In this document: positions 20,899-23,341 of the stretch, one piece after another
Position numbering within the stretch: position 1 is the stretch's first letter
Layout of the letters: every line of letters begins with the position of its first letter
Assembly (NCBI GenBank): GCA_034664085.1
Contig: JAXDII010000031.1
Span: 1 to 23,341, forward strand
From: JACVRW01 sp034664085
GTDB taxonomy: Bacteria; Actinomycetota; Thermoleophilia; Solirubrobacterales; Thermoleophilaceae
Reading direction: 5' to 3'
DNA: 23,341 nt
The notes under the pieces: generated by a model
What the model saw: only the letters and a program-made list of their open reading frames with translations
Database searches by the model: none
What the model was told of the DNA's origin: nothing
Made by a program: the position numbers and the translations under genes

Positions 20899-21265
20899 GC
20901 CGCCGCCCGGCGACCGCGCCGAGCACCTTCATCCCGATGGTGTTCGGCTCGATCGCGAAGTAGCCCTCCACGAACGTGCCGCCGCGCGCCTCGGTGAGCA
21001 GGAAGCGCGTCGTCACGCCGGTGCCCTCGCAGAAGATCGACACCTCGCGGCAGTCGTCGAGCTGCTCGATCAGCAGCTCGTGGTCGTCGACCCCGAAGAA
21101 GCCCTTGACGACGCCCCGGTAGCGGCAGCCCTCGCGCAGGTCGGCGCACTCGACCTCGATGACGTCCGGCCACCAGTCGGGATGGCGGTTGGGGTCGCCG
21201 ACGAGCTCCCAGATCGTCTGCACCTCGGCGTCGATGTGCGCCTGCTGCGTGCTCGAACGCTGCAC
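20825..21265 (-). CDS. SRPBCC (START/polyketide-cyclase-like) family protein
   Basis: The 146-residue product starts (M)QRSSTQQAHIDAEVQTIWEL and continues VGDPNRHPDWWPDVIEVECA, the typical N-terminus of SRPBCC proteins (first strand, then the NRHPDWWP turn). Alternating strands follow, with a long C-terminal helix (GRRLMRSWLESSLANLKSVA). These helix-grip folds enclose a hydrophobic pocket for lipids or aromatic ligands; the ligand here is unknown. The GTG at 21265 follows the TAG of the CDGSH gene with no intervening base, so it is the last gene of a three-gene operon. Its final 74 bp overlap the convergent nuclease gene. Confidence 0.85.
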   Translation of the reverse strand: MQRSSTQQAHIDAEVQTIWELVGDPNRHPDWWPDVIEVECADLREGCRYRGVVKGFFGVDDHELLIEQLDDCREVSIFCEGTGVTTRFLLTEARGGTFVEGYFAIEPNTIGMKVLGAVAGRRLMRSWLESSLANLKSVAEREPTPT

Positions 21266-21487
21266 CTAGCCCGATTGTCTCACGGCGCGCTCGGCCGCGG
21301 CGAATCCGATCTGCGAGTGCGTGCCGTCGCAAAACGGCTTGGTGTTCGATCCGCCGCAGCGGCACAGCACGATCGTCTCGCCGCGGTCGCCCAGGTCGTA
21401 CTCCCTGTCGTCCGCGTCGATCAGCGTGACCGGCCCAGTCACCTTGTACGGCCCGTTATGACGAACCTTGATCACGACCCTGTCCAT
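21266..21487 (-). CDS. CDGSH iron-sulfur domain protein
   Basis: The 73-residue product has the complete [2Fe-2S] signature CxCx8CxxxH: Cys42, Cys44, Cys53 and His57 in CRCGGSNTKPFCDGTH. It is a single-domain bacterial CDGSH protein of the expected size; family members carry redox-active, labile clusters. It starts at ATG 21487, whose A is also the last base of the isochorismatase stop (TGATG). It ends immediately before the SRPBCC start. Tight coupling to both neighbours suggests a shared role, but none is established. Confidence 0.94.
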   Translation of the reverse strand: MDRVVIKVRHNGPYKVTGPVTLIDADDREYDLGDRGETIVLCRCGGSNTKPFCDGTHSQIGFAAAERAVRQSG

Positions 21488-22035
21488 CAGCCCTCCAGTC
21501 GGCAGTCGGCGGCGGATGCCACCTCCGCGCGCATGTTGCGCTCCATCATCTTCAAGGCCGCCTGCGCCAAGTCCTCGTAGATGTGCGCGACGGCGTCGTG
21601 CGGGACGCTCACCTCGAGGTGGCGCACGTAGGCGTCGAGCGCGCTGTAGAGGATGCACTGCTCGGTCACCTGGCCCGCCAGCACGACGTGGCGCACGTCC
21701 TTCTGCCAGGCCAGGTACTCGAACGGCGTCATATAGAAGATCGTGTGGCGCGCCTTGATCACGAAGTCGGCGTCGTCGGGCGGCAGGATCGGCTCGATCA
21801 GGTCGGGGCGCCGGCCGTTCAGGGCGCGCTCTATCAGCTCCTCCTTGGAGGAGTCCCAGTCGCCGTAGTTGTCGTTGACGTAGATGATCTCGGCCCCTTC
21901 GCGGCGCCCGCGCTCGACCAGCGCCGCCAGCGGCTCGATGATCTGCTCCACGCTCTGAGCCAGCCGATCGGCGTCGTCGTGGTCGTAGGTGTTGAGCATG
22001 TCGACCACCACCACCGCGCTCCGTTTCTCTGCCAT
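21487..22035 (-). CDS. isochorismatase/nicotinamidase-family cysteine hydrolase
   Basis: The 182-residue product has the catalytic triad of the isochorismatase-like hydrolases: Asp12 in VVVVDMLNTY, Lys94 in DFVIKARHT, and Cys127 in the cis-peptide loop AGQVTEQCIL. Members hydrolyse nicotinamide, ureas, carbamates or isochorismate. The nicotinamidase metal-site pattern (DxHxxxH) is not evident, so the substrate is open. The ATG at 22035 has at best a weak GGG upstream. It is the first gene of the isochorismatase-CDGSH-SRPBCC operon and is divergent from the 96-residue gene with 21 bp between starts. Confidence 0.9.
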   Translation of the reverse strand: MAEKRSAVVVVDMLNTYDHDDADRLAQSVEQIIEPLAALVERGRREGAEIIYVNDNYGDWDSSKEELIERALNGRRPDLIEPILPPDDADFVIKARHTIFYMTPFEYLAWQKDVRHVVLAGQVTEQCILYSALDAYVRHLEVSVPHDAVAHIYEDLAQAALKMMERNMRAEVASAADCRLEG

Positions 22036-22056
22036 AGCCCGTCATTGTTCCCAGAG

Positions 22057-22347
22057 ATGCAGCGCGTAGCCCGGCTCGACCATCCCGAGGTGCGCGAAGT
22101 CGTCCCCTCGCACCACTGCGTGCTGCGCTTCCGCCAGCGCCGCCCGGTGCGCGAGCGCGGCGTCGAGGCCGTCGCGGTCGCCCTGATCGAGGCCCTCGAG
22201 CACGCCGACGTGAGCCGCTGGCCGCCGGCCTGGGCGATCAGCGACCGGCACACCGAGCTCTGGGCCGTCAGCGGCCCGCTGGCCTTCCCGCTGGAGCGCA
22301 GCGGCTCCCCCGGTCGGTTCGTGGCGACGACCTGTTTGTCGCGCTGA
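22057..22347 (+). CDS. hypothetical protein, 96 aa
   Basis: I do not recognise a named family. The ATG at 22057 opens MQRVARLDHPEVREVVPSHH. The protein is small, soluble and rich in His, Arg and Pro, with a helical centre (GVEAVAVALIEALEHAD) and a Trp-rich second half (SRWPPAWAISDRHTELWAVS) ending GRFVATTCL. GC-rich third positions, a regular hydrophobic pattern and a good terminator 5 nt after its stop favour it over the minus-strand ORF covering the same DNA. There is no clear Shine-Dalgarno sequence. It is divergent from the isochorismatase operon and converges on clpC. Confidence 0.65.
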   Translation: MQRVARLDHPEVREVVPSHHCVLRFRQRRPVRERGVEAVAVALIEALEHADVSRWPPAWAISDRHTELWAVSGPLAFPLERSGSPGRFVATTCLSR

Positions 22348-22352
22348 GAACG

Positions 22353-22381
22353 GCGAAGCCCGGCACAAGGCCGGGCTTCGC
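22353..22381 (+). terminator. bidirectional hairpin terminator between the 96-aa gene and clpC
   Basis: GCGAAGCCCGGC (22353-22364) pairs perfectly with GCCGGGCTTCGC (22370-22381) over 12 bp around a 5-nt ACAAG loop. It lies 5 nt after one stop and 24 bp after the convergent clpC stop. There is no T run, consistent with a high-GC terminator that can act for both genes. Confidence 0.8.
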
Positions 22382-22405
22382 CTGCAATCTGGTGCGAGCG
22401 GGGCG

Positions 22406-23341
22406 CTAGTCCCGCTCGCCTTCGCCCTCCGGTGCCGGCGGTGCGTCCGGCACGTCCGGGAGGACCTCCGGGTCGTCGGGCAGGTCGGGCGTGCCCGGGG
22501 AGGCGGGATCCTCTGAGGAGCCCTCCTCTCGGGCGTCGCCCTGGGCGCCGACGCCCACGGTCTCGCGCTTGCGCTCCTTCGGCTTCACGATCGTGATCGT
22601 GACCTCGCGGTCGTCCTCCTCCGGCGCCTTGTCGACCTCGACGGTCGACCCGGGCGGCATGCTCTGCGAGAGCACCTCGTCCGCGAGCGGGTCCTCGATG
22701 TAGCGCTGGATCGCCCGACGCAGCGGGCGGGCGCCCATCGCGGGGTCCCAGCCCTTCTCGACCAGCAGGTCGGCCGCGTCCTCGGAGAGGTTGAGCGACA
22801 GCTCGCGCTCGGCCAGCGACTCGCGGATCCGCTTGAGCAGCAGCTCGACGATGGAGGTGATCTCCTCCTTCGTGAGCTTGTGGAAGACGATCACCTCGTC
22901 GATCCGGTTGATGAACTCGGGCCGGAAGACCTTCTTCAGCTCGCCCATGATCCGGTTCTTCATGTCGTCGTACGAGAGTCCGGTCTCGTCGCCGACGGTG
23001 AAGCCGATGCCGGTGTTCTTCGCGATCTCGTTGGCCCCGATGTTCGAGGTCATGATCACGATGGCGTTGCGGAAGTCGACGGTGCGCCCCTGGGCGTCCG
23101 TCAGCCGTCCGTCCTCCAGGATCTGGAGCAGGATGTTGAACACGTCCGGGTGCGCCTTCTCGATCTCGTCGAGCAGGAGCACGCTGTACGGCTTGCGCCG
23201 CACGGCCTCGGTGAGCTGGCCGCCCTCGTCGTAGCCGATGTAGCCCGGGGGCGAGCCCACGAGCCGCGACACGGAGTGCTTCTCCATGTACTCCGACATG
23301 TCGATGCGGACCATCGCGTCCTCGTCGCCGAACAGGAACTC
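22406..23341 (-). CDS. clpC: ATP-dependent Clp protease ATP-binding subunit ClpC, C-terminal part
   Basis: The frame is open to the window edge, so the 5' end is missing; 311 C-terminal residues are visible. They belong to the second AAA+ module (D2): EFLFGDEDAMVRIDMSEYME, SRLVGSPPGYIGYDEGG, Walker B SVLLLDEIEKAH, sensor-1 region IVIMTSNIGA, arginine-finger region FRPEFINRIDEVIVF and the D2 small domain GARPLRRAIQRYIEDPLAD. ClpC unfolds substrates for ClpP. After the last AAA+ strand (VTITIVKPK) comes a tail of about 55 residues rich in Asp, Glu and Pro, probably disordered. The gene is at the head of the clpC-radA-disA-type synteny block; ctsR/mcsAB would lie outside the window. Confidence 0.97.
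   Translation of the reverse strand, partial: EFLFGDEDAMVRIDMSEYMEKHSVSRLVGSPPGYIGYDEGGQLTEAVRRKPYSVLLLDEIEKAHPDVFNILLQILEDGRLTDAQGRTVDFRNAIVIMTSNIGANEIAKNTGIGFTVGDETGLSYDDMKNRIMGELKKVFRPEFINRIDEVIVFHKLTKEEITSIVELLLKRIRESLAERELSLNLSEDAADLLVEKGWDPAMGARPLRRAIQRYIEDPLADEVLSQSMPPGSTVEVDKAPEEDDREVTITIVKPKERKRETVGVGAQGDAREEGSSEDPASPGTPDLPDDPEVLPDVPDAPPAPEGEGERD

Noticed and set aside
22042..22368. 108-codon minus-strand ORF opposite the 96-aa gene
   Set aside because: It runs into the terminator hairpin, is Gly/Ala/Arg-rich without a clear pattern, and the plus-strand frame has the better codon bias and a terminator right after its stop.
1..23341. CRISPR array, insertion sequence, toxin-antitoxin or defence island
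   Set aside because: No regularly spaced repeats, transposase, terminal inverted repeats or defence-type gene pairs were seen on either strand.

Overview
This is a gene-dense, very GC-rich stretch of bacterial chromosome with no sign of phage, plasmid or transposon. The gene order, the codon bias and several lineage-style proteins (CarD, a PlsC-GpsA fusion, a DEDDh exonuclease/GIY-YIG fusion, DUF4383, a zinc-ribbon rhomboid) point to Actinomycetota, most likely the deep-branching class Thermoleophilia (Solirubrobacterales-like). That placement is inference from gene content; no rRNA is present. No gene-free stretch exceeds 300 bases.

Right-hand block (about 7.3 to 23.3 kb, mostly minus strand). 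Read in the direction of transcription the backbone is clpC, radA, disA, carD, ispD, a PHP phosphoesterase, ispF, cysS, rlmB, sigH. It resembles the Bacillus clpC-radA-disA-ispD-ispF-cysS-rlmB-sigH segment. Two cassettes interrupt it. Between clpC and radA lie a 96-residue orphan gene, an isochorismatase-CDGSH-SRPBCC operon and a plus-strand exonuclease/GIY-YIG nuclease. Between ispF and cysS lie an amidase, an unknown plus-strand gene and a histidine kinase/response regulator pair. The backbone supplies proteolysis (ClpC), recombination and DNA-integrity signalling (RadA, c-di-AMP from DisA), control of RNA polymerase (CarD, SigH), MEP-pathway isoprenoid synthesis (IspD, IspF) and translation (CysS, RlmB).

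Left-hand block (1 to 7.3 kb). It holds a CNNM/CorC-type membrane protein cut by the window edge, a pterin carbinolamine dehydratase, a BtuF-like binding protein, a rhomboid protease, a DUF4383 membrane protein, an ECF sigma factor with a membrane partner, the acyltransferase/glycerol-3-phosphate dehydrogenase fusion, an unknown membrane protein, tRNA-Thr(TGT), a 57-residue membrane peptide and a secreted L,D-transpeptidase.

The signals that deserve most attention are not protein genes. (1) A roughly 39-bp hairpin element occurs twice, just 3' of a stop codon each time, with a compensatory base-pair change. (2) The sigH leader has a strong promoter and three successive inverted repeats. (3) carD has a strong Shine-Dalgarno sequence correctly spaced only for an ATT codon. 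(4) TANNNT -10-like hexamers sit 6 to 9 nt before start codons of seven genes that lack a Shine-Dalgarno sequence, suggesting leaderless mRNAs. I found no convincing new defence or mobile system.
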